NCBI GenBank assembly: GCA_028285755.1
Contig: JANQOQ010000008.1
Span: 1-64,000, forward strand
DNA: 64,000 nucleotides
From: Puniceicoccaceae bacterium
GTDB lineage: Bacteria; Verrucomicrobiota; Verrucomicrobiia; Opitutales; JAFGAQ01
Reading direction: 5' to 3'
Shown: positions 10,403 to 19,001 of the stretch, in pieces
Numbering within the stretch: position 1 is the first letter of the stretch
Layout: every line of letters starts with the position of its first letter
Program-made: the position numbers and the translations under genes
The notes under the pieces: model-generated
What the model was told of the DNA's origin: nothing
Seen by the model: only the letters and a program-made list of their open reading frames with translations
The model's database searches: none

Positions 10403-10954
10403 TTAAGTTTCTTTATCCTTTAAATTCCATTTCCTCATTACCGCCTCAAGCTGCTTTTGTAGAGCGTTTCTTGATCTAAATAGAGATTCATTCAATAGTA
10501 TCTCAAATGTAGACAGAGCTTGCCTTATGCATACTAAATCTCTGTCAGAAATTAGAACCTCCGAATAGCTTTTAGGATGAGTAATTCTGTTTCTAACAGT
10601 AATGGCGTTCTTTAATAGACTCTATTCCTCAGATTCCTCATTAAATGGGGTCAAAGCGCCGTTGGTATCAGTGAAAAGATCGATACAATTGAACAAACGC
10701 TCTAAAGCATTGTTTCTTCTTTGTAATAATTTCTTCTCTTTTTTTGAAAGCATACCAGGATAGTAATTATCAATAGTATACTTCCCCATCCATGAAGACA
10801 AAGCTTCAATGTAAGTCATTACAGAACGGCAATAACTCCTACGATATGCTTGGGAATCGTCCGATTTAAGATGTTCATCAAATAACAGAATTTCTTCTAT
10901 GAGCTCTTTCTTGGTTTGATCGTACTCAATCCAGATTGCTTCATCTTCTTCCAT
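10403..10954 (-). pseudogene. HEPN-type protein split by an in-frame amber codon
   Basis: The reading frame encodes 110 residues, meets TAG at 10624-10622, then stays open in the same frame for 72 more residues to TAA at 10405-10403. The two parts read as one helical protein of about 183 residues: the N-part has YRRSYCRSVMTYIEAL, and the part after the stop has VRNRITHPKS, with R121-N122-x3-H126 matching the Rx4-6H catalytic motif of HEPN ribonucleases. Without readthrough the product lacks the active site. Many defence and toxin systems use HEPN RNases. No frameshift is needed to join the parts, so one point mutation, or suppression of the TAG, explains the arrangement. Confidence 0.75.
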
Positions 10955-11040
10955 TTCTCTATTGATAGATTATTTAACACATAAAGGAGGGTTAACTTGT
11001 TAAAAGCGCTACTGCATAAGTATTATGCTAAGCTAGAATA

Positions 11041-11802
11041 CTATTTAGCATTTATATCCTTTTTGAATTCCAAATAATAATCTTTGGCTGATTTTAGAAT
11101 TTGCTCATTCTCGATATAAATAGCTTCGTAATCAAAAAGAGTGGTTTTTGCTTCTCCAAAAATTTCTTCAGCTTGATCTGTAACTAGAAACCTAGATAAG
11201 AATTTTTCATCAGAATTCTTAAGGAAACTCTCGAATGCTTGATCCAGCTTTTTACTAATACTAGAATTATTCTTAATTGTTGTAACTTTTCTAGGGTAAG
11301 GTGAATACCCATTGATTGAAGTAGAATCAAAGGCTAGACGTTCTAGAGCTTTAGCAAAGTCTACATCACTCTGACCATATACAACTTTATCCACATTGGT
11401 CATGACCATCATGCCAGCACACATAGCACATGGTTCCAGCGTTGTATAAATAGTAAAGCCGTCTAAGTTGTAATGATCACTTTCTTTCAAGAAGTGTTGC
11501 ATAAGCCTAACTTCGCCATGTTGCGTCGAATTGTTATGCGACGTTACTGAATTTAGAGCTGCTTTTACTACGTTATTATCAGGATCGACTAAAACCGATC
11601 CAATATTATAACCCCTACGCTCAAATCTCGGAATCGATCCGCTTTGCCAATCCTGATGAACTAACGCGTAAGACAATAACATAAAAATTTCATCTCTCTC
11701 TTCGCTCTCACTAACTTTAGCCTCAGCAATGGAAATTTTAAAGACTAATACAAATAGAATTAAGTTCCTGAAAACCGTAGGCTTTTTCATTTTATATGTC
11801 AT
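11041..11802 (-). CDS. Secreted cytidine/nucleoside deaminase-fold protein
   Basis: A 253-residue protein with a zinc deaminase active site: H95-G-E97 (STQHGEVRL) and PCAMC with C125 and C128. Before it lies a clear signal peptide (MKKPTVFRNLILFVLVF from residue 5, probable cleavage after AEA near 28), so the enzyme is predicted to act outside the cytoplasm, unusual for this fold. About 90 residues of unknown, charged, helical sequence follow the domain. It starts 13 bases after the TIR-STING stop codon on the same strand and is probably its operon partner. Substrate may be a free nucleoside, nucleotide or nucleic acid; the sequence does not decide. The true start may be M5 (11790). Confidence 0.75.
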   Translation of the reverse strand: MTYKMKKPTVFRNLILFVLVFKISIAEAKVSESEERDEIFMLLSYALVHQDWQSGSIPRFERRGYNIGSVLVDPDNNVVKAALNSVTSHNNSTQHGEVRLMQHFLKESDHYNLDGFTIYTTLEPCAMCAGMMVMTNVDKVVYGQSDVDFAKALERLAFDSTSINGYSPYPRKVTTIKNNSSISKKLDQAFESFLKNSDEKFLSRFLVTDQAEEIFGEAKTTLFDYEAIYIENEQILKSAKDYYLEFKKDINAK

Positions 11803-11815
11803 ATTTTAAAGATTA

Positions 11816-12766
11816 TTATTCCTTTGAATAGTCTTCTATTTGAACTTCGCTAATATCTTTGGTCAAAACCTTGAGGGCATTCTTAAAGTTTCCAATCTCA
11901 CGCTTTTCCAAAACTTTTGTTTCAAGATCATCACCGATAAAGTCCTTTTTTAAAATCATTTCAATGATCTTTCTCGAAGACACCAAAGTTGTTGGAAAAT
12001 CATATGTTACTAAATGATCAACATTATTACTATCGGTGTCAGACTTTAAATAAAATGGATAACTTCGATGTATAGTTTTTATTTTAATTTCCTGAAACCT
12101 GGTAAGTGTATCATGCAAGTTCTTTTCACGATCGACGTCGGCAATTTTATCAGGGATTAGTATTTTAAGACTAAACTTGTCGTAACTTATAGGTGCATTA
12201 TCAATTGATATTTCTTTTTTATCTCTTAGAGCAGAAAGCACTTTTTGAATGAAATTCTCAAAATAACCAATAGCTAAAGCTGTGGATGGGTAATAGCTTA
12301 TTAAGCTTCTATTCGCTACTTTTATCATTTCATCTCGAATTTCCGAACATGAATTACCAACTGCTGATAATAAATTCCCATTTTCTGGCATATGAAATTT
12401 TGAGACAAAAATACCATCAAGATCAGTTGGCAGTTTAACTTCCTTATCAACGATAATGAAAGTCTTTGAGATGCCAATTCTACCTACGAAAAGTCCGAGC
12501 TCGAAAAGCAGATTATCTCTTGCTACATCGTAATCTTCGCCTCTCATCATTAGAATATCATCAGCCGTTAAGCAAATGATTGCATATTCGTATAAGTCCG
12601 CAGCCCTCAGCAAAGAATCAAGATTGCTACGATTTAGAACAAAAACACCTTCGTTCCAAAGATCTACTTGTGATATATCACTTAGTTGCCTTTTCACTGA
12701 CCTGGCTACTTCCAGACCTTCAGAAGAAGAGGCAATAAAAACAGACTTATCTTTCAGAGAATTCAT
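11816..12766 (-). CDS. TIR-STING effector (CBASS type)
   Basis: A 316-residue two-domain protein. Residues 1-150 match the CAP12/Pycsar-type TIR domain: FIASSSEGLEVA, VDLWNEGVF and DNLLFELGLFVGR, with E89 in the place of the NAD-cleaving glutamate. Residues about 160-316 look like bacterial STING: LAIGYFENFIQKV, ILIPDK, R234 in the HRSYPFYL stretch, and YDFPTTL with D256 and T260, positions that in studied bacterial STINGs contact cyclic di-GMP. In known systems STING is paired with a CD-NTase (CdnE); none is present here. Instead a secreted deaminase follows after 13 bases. Ligand binding would trigger filament formation and NAD+ loss if the known mechanism applies. Confidence 0.82.
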   Translation of the reverse strand: MNSLKDKSVFIASSSEGLEVARSVKRQLSDISQVDLWNEGVFVLNRSNLDSLLRAADLYEYAIICLTADDILMMRGEDYDVARDNLLFELGLFVGRIGISKTFIIVDKEVKLPTDLDGIFVSKFHMPENGNLLSAVGNSCSEIRDEMIKVANRSLISYYPSTALAIGYFENFIQKVLSALRDKKEISIDNAPISYDKFSLKILIPDKIADVDREKNLHDTLTRFQEIKIKTIHRSYPFYLKSDTDSNNVDHLVTYDFPTTLVSSRKIIEMILKKDFIGDDLETKVLEKREIGNFKNALKVLTKDISEVQIEDYSKE

Positions 12767-12899
12767 GAGACAGTAATACTTTGAGGATTAAGATTTAGAT
12801 AATTTTCCGTATTCCAAGAACAGCGGACTTTGTAATTAATAATCAATGGTCACAAGATTTCAATTCTAGTTCTTTATTTCTTAATCGTGCTGTTCAAAA

Positions 12900-14426
12900 T
12901 TATCTTCGGATAGCATGGGTTCTCATTCTGCTTTTAGGTCTTTCTACGTTATTGCGTTTCTTCTCTCTTCTACGGTAGTAAGCAGCACAATTTCTTGCGA
13001 CTGATGTTGCGTCACATAAATCATCGTGTGCAGTAGGATCAGGGAATGTAGCTAGTTCTGCTTTGAACATTTTATTCCAATCCCCCCGCACTAGATATAG
13101 CTTACCTAGTTCTAATGCATTTAGCCAAGGTAATGCTTCTCCATACTTACTTTGCTTAGGAGTAGACTTCTCTAAATGACATACCCCTGTTAGTTCCGTC
13201 TTTAGTATTTGGTATGCTAGTAGGAATCCTGCTACTGCTTCCACCCGAACACGAATCTTTTCCTGCTTTGCTAGCTCTACTATGATGGGTTGATTCTTAG
13301 TCCATGCTAATTGGTTTCTCCACATATCCGCTATGTATATGTTATCATCGTCATCTATAGCCAATTTACAGGATGCTGTATAATCCGCTAATTCGGATTC
13401 AGAAGCAGCTAGGTCATATCCCCTTACCCATTCCAGTCTCTCGGGTAAATCATCCAGTTTCTCTATATACTTTATCTTAGATAAATCAGCTACGCCCCCT
13501 CCCGTTCTTTGCGGATTCCCTTGAAACTGTGATTCCCATTCATGGTCAGGCATTGTAGCTTTGATCCTCCTTAACCATATTTCATTTTTCCATTCGGGAA
13601 ATGCTGCTTCTCCATGTTTCCTACCTAATGGGTCTGTATCGGGGTTAACACACGTTGCAGGTATATTCGTATACTCAAATACTTCTACATCTGGATCACC
13701 TGCTTTCATTTCATCAATATAATCCTCTGAAGTTAGATAACCTATTAAATCTTGTTCTACCCATCTTGTGCTGGTTACGAAGACTGGAGCTTTAGGAGAT
13801 AGTCGAGAAAGACAGTCTGCCAGAAACCATCTAATAACTTTTTTCCTCTCATGTTCTGACTCTGCTTTTTCACGTCCAGAGAATACGTCATCTACTAATA
13901 ACCAATCTAATCCCTGTCCTGTGAATGGTTGAGATACCGATCTTGATTTTATCCAGCCTCCCTTACTTGTAGTAAAATACCATTCACGATTAATACCCTC
14001 TAATTTAGTCTCTGGAAATATCTCTCGATAGATACCACTGTTCATTAGCTTCTTAATAGCCATATTGAAGCCAGTTGCTAACTCGTAAGAGAATGATGCA
14101 ATACCTATACGATAAGTGGGCTTTAAACCCATTATCCAAGCAGGTGCTAGTATGGATATGATAAAGCTCTTACCGTGCTGTGGACTTAATGATACACATT
14201 GCCTAAGAGAGACTAAATCTTCTTCATCAACTTTTTTATCAAAGATTACCCTATCCGCTATCCTTTGAATAATCTCTATGATGGCTAAATGACACTTACT
14301 CCAGTATACAGGATTATTCCCGTATGTAGATATTTCAGGGGGAAACATCAACTTACAGAAAGTTAAGAAATTGGTCTTAGCACCTTTTACCTGAAGGTCA
14401 TAGAATGTCTTTGCCTCTCTATCCAT
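12900..14426 (-). CDS. Phage terminase large subunit (isolated)
   Basis: A 508-residue packaging motor of tailed-phage type. The ATPase has Walker A at residues 80-87 (LSPQHGKS), Walker B at 176-180 (LLVDD) and the usual VFVTSTRW segment. The nuclease domain has its acidic residues: D338 in RGYDLAAS, an acidic residue in VEAVAG, and HDDLCDA at 467-473. All key residues are present, so it could be active. No small terminase, portal, capsid or tail gene is nearby, so it is either the remnant of a prophage or the packaging gene of a small satellite. The AT-rich composition resembles its island neighbours. Confidence 0.9.
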   Translation of the reverse strand: MDREAKTFYDLQVKGAKTNFLTFCKLMFPPEISTYGNNPVYWSKCHLAIIEIIQRIADRVIFDKKVDEEDLVSLRQCVSLSPQHGKSFIISILAPAWIMGLKPTYRIGIASFSYELATGFNMAIKKLMNSGIYREIFPETKLEGINREWYFTTSKGGWIKSRSVSQPFTGQGLDWLLVDDVFSGREKAESEHERKKVIRWFLADCLSRLSPKAPVFVTSTRWVEQDLIGYLTSEDYIDEMKAGDPDVEVFEYTNIPATCVNPDTDPLGRKHGEAAFPEWKNEIWLRRIKATMPDHEWESQFQGNPQRTGGGVADLSKIKYIEKLDDLPERLEWVRGYDLAASESELADYTASCKLAIDDDDNIYIADMWRNQLAWTKNQPIIVELAKQEKIRVRVEAVAGFLLAYQILKTELTGVCHLEKSTPKQSKYGEALPWLNALELGKLYLVRGDWNKMFKAELATFPDPTAHDDLCDATSVARNCAAYYRRREKKRNNVERPKSRMRTHAIRR

Positions 14427-14487
14427 ATATACTGCTTGGTATATTCAAACAGTATTTTTAAAGAGATCGCCAAAGCTAACAGTCGTA

Positions 14488-15108
14488 TCAATTTCTTAGA
14501 GCAGGATGCCACCAGAGAGTTCCTTCGGTTTCGATAAGCAATTCAAATTGCTCTGTCGTTATATCTCTCCAGTTTATTCTGTCGGCAACAGCTTTTCTGA
14601 ATACAATCTTGGCAACCTGTTCAGACTTTGAATTCCCATATTGGTCTTTTAGGTTCAAAAAGGGTCTAAGCATGTAAATCTTAACCTCACCGTAATCCTC
14701 ATTCTGGCTAACACGTTTAACAAAATCTAATGTATCTTGAATCATAGAACGGCGGGTCATTGAATTTGAGAACACTCCCTCGGTTTTGTATTCAATATCC
14801 AACATTAAACCGCCAGCATCTTCACCTGCAATCTGACCAACAAATCGTGTCTGGAGAATTTCCTTTGCTATAGTCCTCTTAGCCTCTTTTTCGATTCTCT
14901 CCTTTAGCTCAAGCCTGGTGAGTTTTGTGTCTGGAAGATTACTATCTGATGAGTTTGCATGGCCTGAATTATCAGTCTCATTCGTCAGAGCATTTATGGC
15001 TGACGATATGATGATCATAATCATAAAAATGACCACAATCACAACAAAGCCTATTTTTAAGCATCCAGCTTTCTTCTTATTCGTTTTATCCGAGGAAGTA
15101 TCATTCAT
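14488..15108 (-). CDS. Membrane-anchored island protein of unknown function
   Basis: A 206-residue protein not recognised as any family. Residues about 12-40 form a single membrane anchor (IGFVVIVVIFMIMIIISSAI) after a lysine-rich cytoplasmic start, followed by a polar linker (NETDNSGHANSSDSN) and a soluble domain of about 140 residues with mixed alpha/beta character (EDYGEVKIYMLRPFL). The C-terminal domain should lie outside the membrane. The gene is divergent from the XRE regulator, and the short space between them probably carries both promoters. Confidence 0.6.
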   Translation of the reverse strand: MNDTSSDKTNKKKAGCLKIGFVVIVVIFMIMIIISSAINALTNETDNSGHANSSDSNLPDTKLTRLELKERIEKEAKRTIAKEILQTRFVGQIAGEDAGGLMLDIEYKTEGVFSNSMTRRSMIQDTLDFVKRVSQNEDYGEVKIYMLRPFLNLKDQYGNSKSEQVAKIVFRKAVADRINWRDITTEQFELLIETEGTLWWHPALRN

Positions 15109-15189
15109 ATTAAAGATATGATACTAAATGTGACAGCTATTAGCAACAATATAATATCCCTAGATGCTATTTTTCTATCCTTTCAGTTC

Positions 15190-15474
15190 ATGAAAGGAGT
15201 TAAGAATATAGTAGGTGCTAAGGTTAGGAAATTCAGGAAATCTCTTGGATTAACTCAGGATACATTAGCATCAAAACTCCAAATTGAGGGACTTGTTGAA
15301 ATGACTCGGTTTGGTGTCTCCAAGATTGAAAACCAGACTCGCACTATAACTGACTACGAACTCAGAATTCTAGCAAAGGTATTGAAGGTATCTACAGATG
15401 AGCTTTATCCATCCTACAAGCTAATCGCAGAGAACATTGAAGAAATTCGTAGACCTTTGAAGAGTTTTGATTAG
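15190..15474 (+). CDS. XRE-family transcriptional regulator
   Basis: A small helix-turn-helix protein of 94 residues if started at the ATG at 15190 (MKGVKNIVGAKVRKFR); an upstream ATG at 15118 would add 24 residues that do not look like a regulator. The HTH is KFRKSLGLTQDTLASKL followed by GVSKIENQTRTITDYELR. It ends with LYPSYKLIAENIEEIRRPL. It most likely controls the divergent gene or the membrane genes downstream. A short C-terminal remnant of a second, closely similar regulator lies at 16485-16573. Confidence 0.85.
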   Translation: MKGVKNIVGAKVRKFRKSLGLTQDTLASKLQIEGLVEMTRFGVSKIENQTRTITDYELRILAKVLKVSTDELYPSYKLIAENIEEIRRPLKSFD

Positions 15475-15497
15475 TAATTATTTAATCATTTCTTCAA

Positions 15498-16067
15498 ATG
15501 AAATTATTCCTCAAAGAAATCCTCAACTACCTCCAAAATCCATTTTCTTATCTAGATGAGGTTTTTGGTAATAAGAAACAGGATAATTCAACCTTAATCT
15601 TTGTATCGTTACTAGCATTTGAGTTCTTATTTCTGACAATATCATTTAGCCAACGTGGAGATCTCATTGGAGCAGTATTTTCTACCACAAAAATAGTATT
15701 CGCTTACACGGTCTTCTATCTATCCTTTCTTATTTTGCTTTGTTGGATAGGCAACTATTTGGGTTCATTTGTCACTCTAAGCAAATTTAGAACTGCATAT
15801 TTTTATTCATTCTCAATTGCTCTCATTATCACTATAATCAACGCGCCCTTTGAAATCCTAAGCTCTTTCCTCCATATTAGTGCATTTTACGATATAAGTC
15901 ATAGTATAAGCTTACTAAGGTTATTGGTAGTCATCTACATGGTTTTATCTATATCGAAGCTTCAGGAGCTCAATATATTAAAAGCTATTTTATCATTAGT
16001 TTTGTCTTGTATCTTGGCTTCTGTAATCTTTTGGTCCGTATCATCTTTAATAGGTTTTATTTTTTAA
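15498..16067 (+). CDS. Polytopic membrane protein, Yip1-like
   Basis: A 189-residue membrane protein with about five hydrophobic segments (near residues 32-50, 62-90, 103-125, 138-152 and 163-188). The opening LKEILNYLQNPFSYLDEVF followed by the membrane region resembles bacterial Yip1-domain proteins, but I do not regard this as certain. It begins 24 bases after the XRE regulator and is followed after 9 bases by another membrane gene, so the three probably form one unit. Function unknown; a membrane partner for a defence module is possible. Confidence 0.5.
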   Translation: MKLFLKEILNYLQNPFSYLDEVFGNKKQDNSTLIFVSLLAFEFLFLTISFSQRGDLIGAVFSTTKIVFAYTVFYLSFLILLCWIGNYLGSFVTLSKFRTAYFYSFSIALIITIINAPFEILSSFLHISAFYDISHSISLLRLLVVIYMVLSISKLQELNILKAILSLVLSCILASVIFWSVSSLIGFIF

Positions 16068-16076
16068 AAAGCTATT

Positions 16077-16484
16077 ATGGAACTGGAACCCATGAGTCCT
16101 CTAGAGAGTTTCTTTTTTGAATTATTTCTAGGACGTTATGCAGCCCTATTTGCGAATGTTTGGTATTGGGCAGTAATAGTAGCAGGAATACTGCTTTGTA
16201 TCTACTACTTTAAGAAATCGAAGCTCAAAGCATATCTTGTGATATGTCTCTTTTTCCTGGCTCCATTTTTTGAGTTGGGATTGCAGCAAATAAGCTATCA
16301 AATTCACAAGGAAGAATTACGGGCCTATGCTGAACAAAGGAATGAAGAACTACGCCAGCAATATGAAGAGGGTATTCCTTACATATTCGAGCATACAATC
16401 GTTTTCCCTATCTTTGAGACATGCTTAGTTGTAGGGTTATTCTTAATTGCTAGAAAGTCAGGTAATCGCTTGGATAATAATTAG
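16077..16484 (+). CDS. Small membrane protein of unknown function
   Basis: A 135-residue protein with three predicted membrane segments: YWAVIVAGILLCIYYF near residue 30, AYLVICLFFLAPFF near 55, and FPIFETCLVVGLFLI near 115. A charged helix lies between the second and third (YAEQRNEELRQQYEEG). Not recognised. It is the last intact gene of the XRE/membrane cluster; a broken XRE tail directly follows its stop codon. Confidence 0.5.
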   Translation: MELEPMSPLESFFFELFLGRYAALFANVWYWAVIVAGILLCIYYFKKSKLKAYLVICLFFLAPFFELGLQQISYQIHKEELRAYAEQRNEELRQQYEEGIPYIFEHTIVFPIFETCLVVGLFLIARKSGNRLDNN

Positions 16485-16573
16485 AATGTGTCATCAAAGT
16501 GACCCCTAATGACCTCTATCCTCCATATGCTTATGTCAGCCAGAATATCGAAGAGATTTGTAGGCCGATGTAA
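16485..16573 (+). pseudogene. Remnant of a second XRE regulator (C-terminal tail)
   Basis: Directly after the 135-residue membrane protein an open frame reads VIKVTPNDLYPPYAYVSQ followed by NIEEICRPM and TAA at 16571-16573. It aligns closely with the end of the intact XRE regulator, VLKVSTDELYPSYKLIAE then NIEEIRRPL, so about 27 codons of a paralogue survive. The HTH part is absent; the bases upstream belong to the membrane protein. A tandem copy was evidently deleted or overrun, perhaps when the two membrane genes were inserted between the copies. Confidence 0.75.
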
Positions 16574-16579
16574 TCTGCG

Positions 16580-18667
16580 CTAAACACATTTCTCAAAGTG
16601 GTTGCGTCTGACTTGGTTGAAGTTCTCAGGATACATTTTTGAGAAGTCGATCATTGGATAGTTTATCTTCTGTATTTCACGATAGAGGATTTCGATTCCA
16701 TAGCCCGCAGATGTATAATTTGCACGCATGGATTTCCTGAATTGATTTCTTTCTTCAGATGACCACCCTGAGAGCTCATCGATTATACCAAAATCCATAT
16801 CTGCCCGTATTGCTGTAGTCGCAAAGGTATGTCTTAGGCAGTAAAAGACCTTCTCACCCTTTTCGCCTACGATATTGAGCTTCTTAAGAAGCCTAATATT
16901 AAACCAGCGAGTTAGATCACGAGTGACATCTTTGTTTTTTGAAGTGCGGTCAATTCCCTCCCTTGGAATCTTAATATTATGCAATATCGGTGCATCAGAT
17001 TGCCTTTCCTCTATGTAATCCAGAAAACCCAATCTGATAAGCTCTGGGTGTAGCGGAACTCTGCGAAAGCCTGACTTACCTGTTTTAACCGATTGCCCTT
17101 CATACTGGGTATTAATGTCTATGAATCTAATACCATCTTCCTCTTGGACTTGGGATACCCTAGTCTGCCAAAGCTCCCCAGGACGAATACCAGTGAATAT
17201 TGTAATTAGGGGCCCCCAGAAGTTAGAGTTCCAATAGAGATTCGGGCCTTCTTCCATCAGACCATTTTTGGCTGACTTGCATCCCATAAAAGGAGGAGCA
17301 GAAAATATTTTGCTTAACTCCTCTTCATTAAATGCCTCCCTTTTGACACTGGCGTTAATATTACCCTTACGGTTTTTGTCATTAAATCGACCTTCCAATG
17401 GATATAGGATCGTAGCATCTACCCAACCCCTTTGAGAAGCAAAGGTGAAAACTTCTTTTGCAATCGCGCGGTAGTCATTAGCCGTCACGTTTGCGATCCG
17501 ATCTAAACTCTCTTTCCTCGCCATTTCAACGCACGTAAGTATAGGCAGTGCTCTTAATCTAGCTGAACGACGATCAGGGAACCAACTGATACTATCCCGA
17601 ACGGATTCAATATCCTTTACTCTAAAGCTGGATGCTTTCTTATCACCGAATAATTCGTCTAACAACTTTCTGACAGATTCAAAATCTGAGAGATAACTAT
17701 CCCCAGGGTTCTTTTCATCTTTCTTCCACTTCAAGAACTCCTCCAATACTTTAGACAGGCTCTTAGATTTTAACTTTGTGTCACTACTCTGTGGAGCCAC
17801 CATGTATTCGGGAGTTTGTTTACCTAGCTCCTTAATTTCGCTCAAGACAGATGATGAGAATCTTGTAATTTCATCTAACTTGTATGAAGCCAACTGCCAT
17901 TTACGAATATCAATCATAAACCATTTTACCAATCTCAACATCTTCTTATATGGCACAGAATCAGGGTGCAGGTTTATGCTATTGGCTATAAATATTCGCT
18001 TTAACTCATCTTTCTCTAGTGGACGGTAATAGTCTTCGTAAGCGTCTTCGGCTAATAATTCCGAGGGTATTCTCGTATCTATACCTTGGGTCAGGTCTTT
18101 CAAATTATCACTAATATCTCGCAACCCATCGTATAGTAAATCTGGTGACCTTAGATTTTGATTAACGGCAGACTTTAGTCGCAGGAGCCATTTCATCTGT
18201 TCCTCAGTCTCAGCTATAGACATCTCTGACCAATCCAGCAGGATTTTGCTCATCCGTTTGTCGGTTAAATTGAAACTGGTTTCAAATTTTGCCAATTCGG
18301 TATCGAGCTCAATTTCTGCATGATGCCTAACGCTTCTCTTTGTTTGAAGCTCTTCCACAAGGGTATCTCTAGTCATCGATATGGAGTGCATCTCTAGCTC
18401 TATTTCGGTAAGTATCTGATTGCCTTTGTCGTCCTTGGATTCGAATTCTTCCTGTATCTCAGCTACGTTCTTGTAGTGTTGCTTTTTAATCTCCTTCGCC
18501 GAAGCTGCCTTAATGCTTCGGGTAACATGAGTTCTGAAACCAGGAACCCCACTCTTCTTTGGATAGTATTTTCTTAATCGTTCGGGTATCGGCACTCTCG
18601 TAAAATAGCCATCGCGATCATTCCGCTTATTCAGATATTCAATCTTCAATTCTTCCTCCTCGGACAT
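16580..18667 (-). CDS. Tyrosine recombinase (island integrase)
   Basis: A 695-residue integrase, longer than usual. The N-terminus (YLNKRNDRDGYFTRVPIP) resembles the DUF6538 head of tyrosine recombinases; a long helical middle (about 60-400) precedes the catalytic domain. Active-site parts: Arg in TGIRPGEL, Lys in TGKSGFRRVPLH, Arg-His in YCLRHTF, Trp in LSGWSS and a nucleophile Tyr in ANYTSAGYG. The first His of HxLRH is Tyr, and the His/Trp position is Trp. It lies beside tRNA-Glu, the likely attachment site. Direct repeats just upstream may be arm sites. It is the best candidate for having inserted the island. Confidence 0.88.
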   Translation of the reverse strand: MSEEEELKIEYLNKRNDRDGYFTRVPIPERLRKYYPKKSGVPGFRTHVTRSIKAASAKEIKKQHYKNVAEIQEEFESKDDKGNQILTEIELEMHSISMTRDTLVEELQTKRSVRHHAEIELDTELAKFETSFNLTDKRMSKILLDWSEMSIAETEEQMKWLLRLKSAVNQNLRSPDLLYDGLRDISDNLKDLTQGIDTRIPSELLAEDAYEDYYRPLEKDELKRIFIANSINLHPDSVPYKKMLRLVKWFMIDIRKWQLASYKLDEITRFSSSVLSEIKELGKQTPEYMVAPQSSDTKLKSKSLSKVLEEFLKWKKDEKNPGDSYLSDFESVRKLLDELFGDKKASSFRVKDIESVRDSISWFPDRRSARLRALPILTCVEMARKESLDRIANVTANDYRAIAKEVFTFASQRGWVDATILYPLEGRFNDKNRKGNINASVKREAFNEEELSKIFSAPPFMGCKSAKNGLMEEGPNLYWNSNFWGPLITIFTGIRPGELWQTRVSQVQEEDGIRFIDINTQYEGQSVKTGKSGFRRVPLHPELIRLGFLDYIEERQSDAPILHNIKIPREGIDRTSKNKDVTRDLTRWFNIRLLKKLNIVGEKGEKVFYCLRHTFATTAIRADMDFGIIDELSGWSSEERNQFRKSMRANYTSAGYGIEILYREIQKINYPMIDFSKMYPENFNQVRRNHFEKCV

Positions 18668-18676
18668 GGGTTAAAA

Positions 18677-18696
18677 TGTAACCAGATTTGTAACCA
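18677..18696. repeat. Two direct TGTAACCA repeats upstream of the integrase
   Basis: TGTAACCA occurs at 18677-18684 and again at 18689-18696, exactly 12 bases apart, just ahead of the integrase start, with a further related GTTAACCAGTAAC at 18728-18740. Such repeats between an integrase gene and its tRNA target are typical of integrase arm sites or excisionase/repressor sites. Role inferred from position only. Confidence 0.45.
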
Positions 18697-18779
18697 AATC
18701 CAAGTAGTATTTTTATCGGAAGATGCTGTTAACCAGTAACTTAATGATTAACAAATGCTTATGTATACCTCCGTACACA

Positions 18780-18859
<80 letters not shown>

Positions 18860-18952
18860 GCACTTAGCAAAGCATCAGAACATGTATGGACTCCCCAACC
18901 CTTGCAAGTATTTTTTGCAAAAAATTTCCACACCTTTCCTGCTTGGTTTGAC

Positions 18953-18984
18953 TTGACAGGCCCTCGCCTCTCTGGCTCTTTAAA
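18953..18984 (+). promoter_or_regulatory. Possible rpmH promoter
   Basis: TTGACA at 18953-18958 matches a -35 element exactly. A TTTAAA at 18979-18984 could serve as -10, but the spacing (20) is longer than ideal, so the assignment is tentative. It lies in the divergent gap between tRNA-Glu and rpmH. Confidence 0.35.
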
Positions 18985-19001
18985 ACGTTTTAATTCAAAT
19001 C

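Noticed and set aside
11014-11028. Perfect inverted repeat GCATAA-GTA-TTATGC near the deaminase 3' end.
   Set aside because: Short, AT-rich and without a T run in the needed direction, so it is not called a terminator.
10984-11077. Plus-strand mini-ORF: AAGGAGG, then TTG at 10997 and 26 codons (LKALLHKYYAKLEYYLAFIS...) to TAA at 11075-11077.
   Set aside because: Good ribosome-site spacing, but very short, TTG start, and overlapping the deaminase 3' end on the other strand. Not enough to call a peptide gene.
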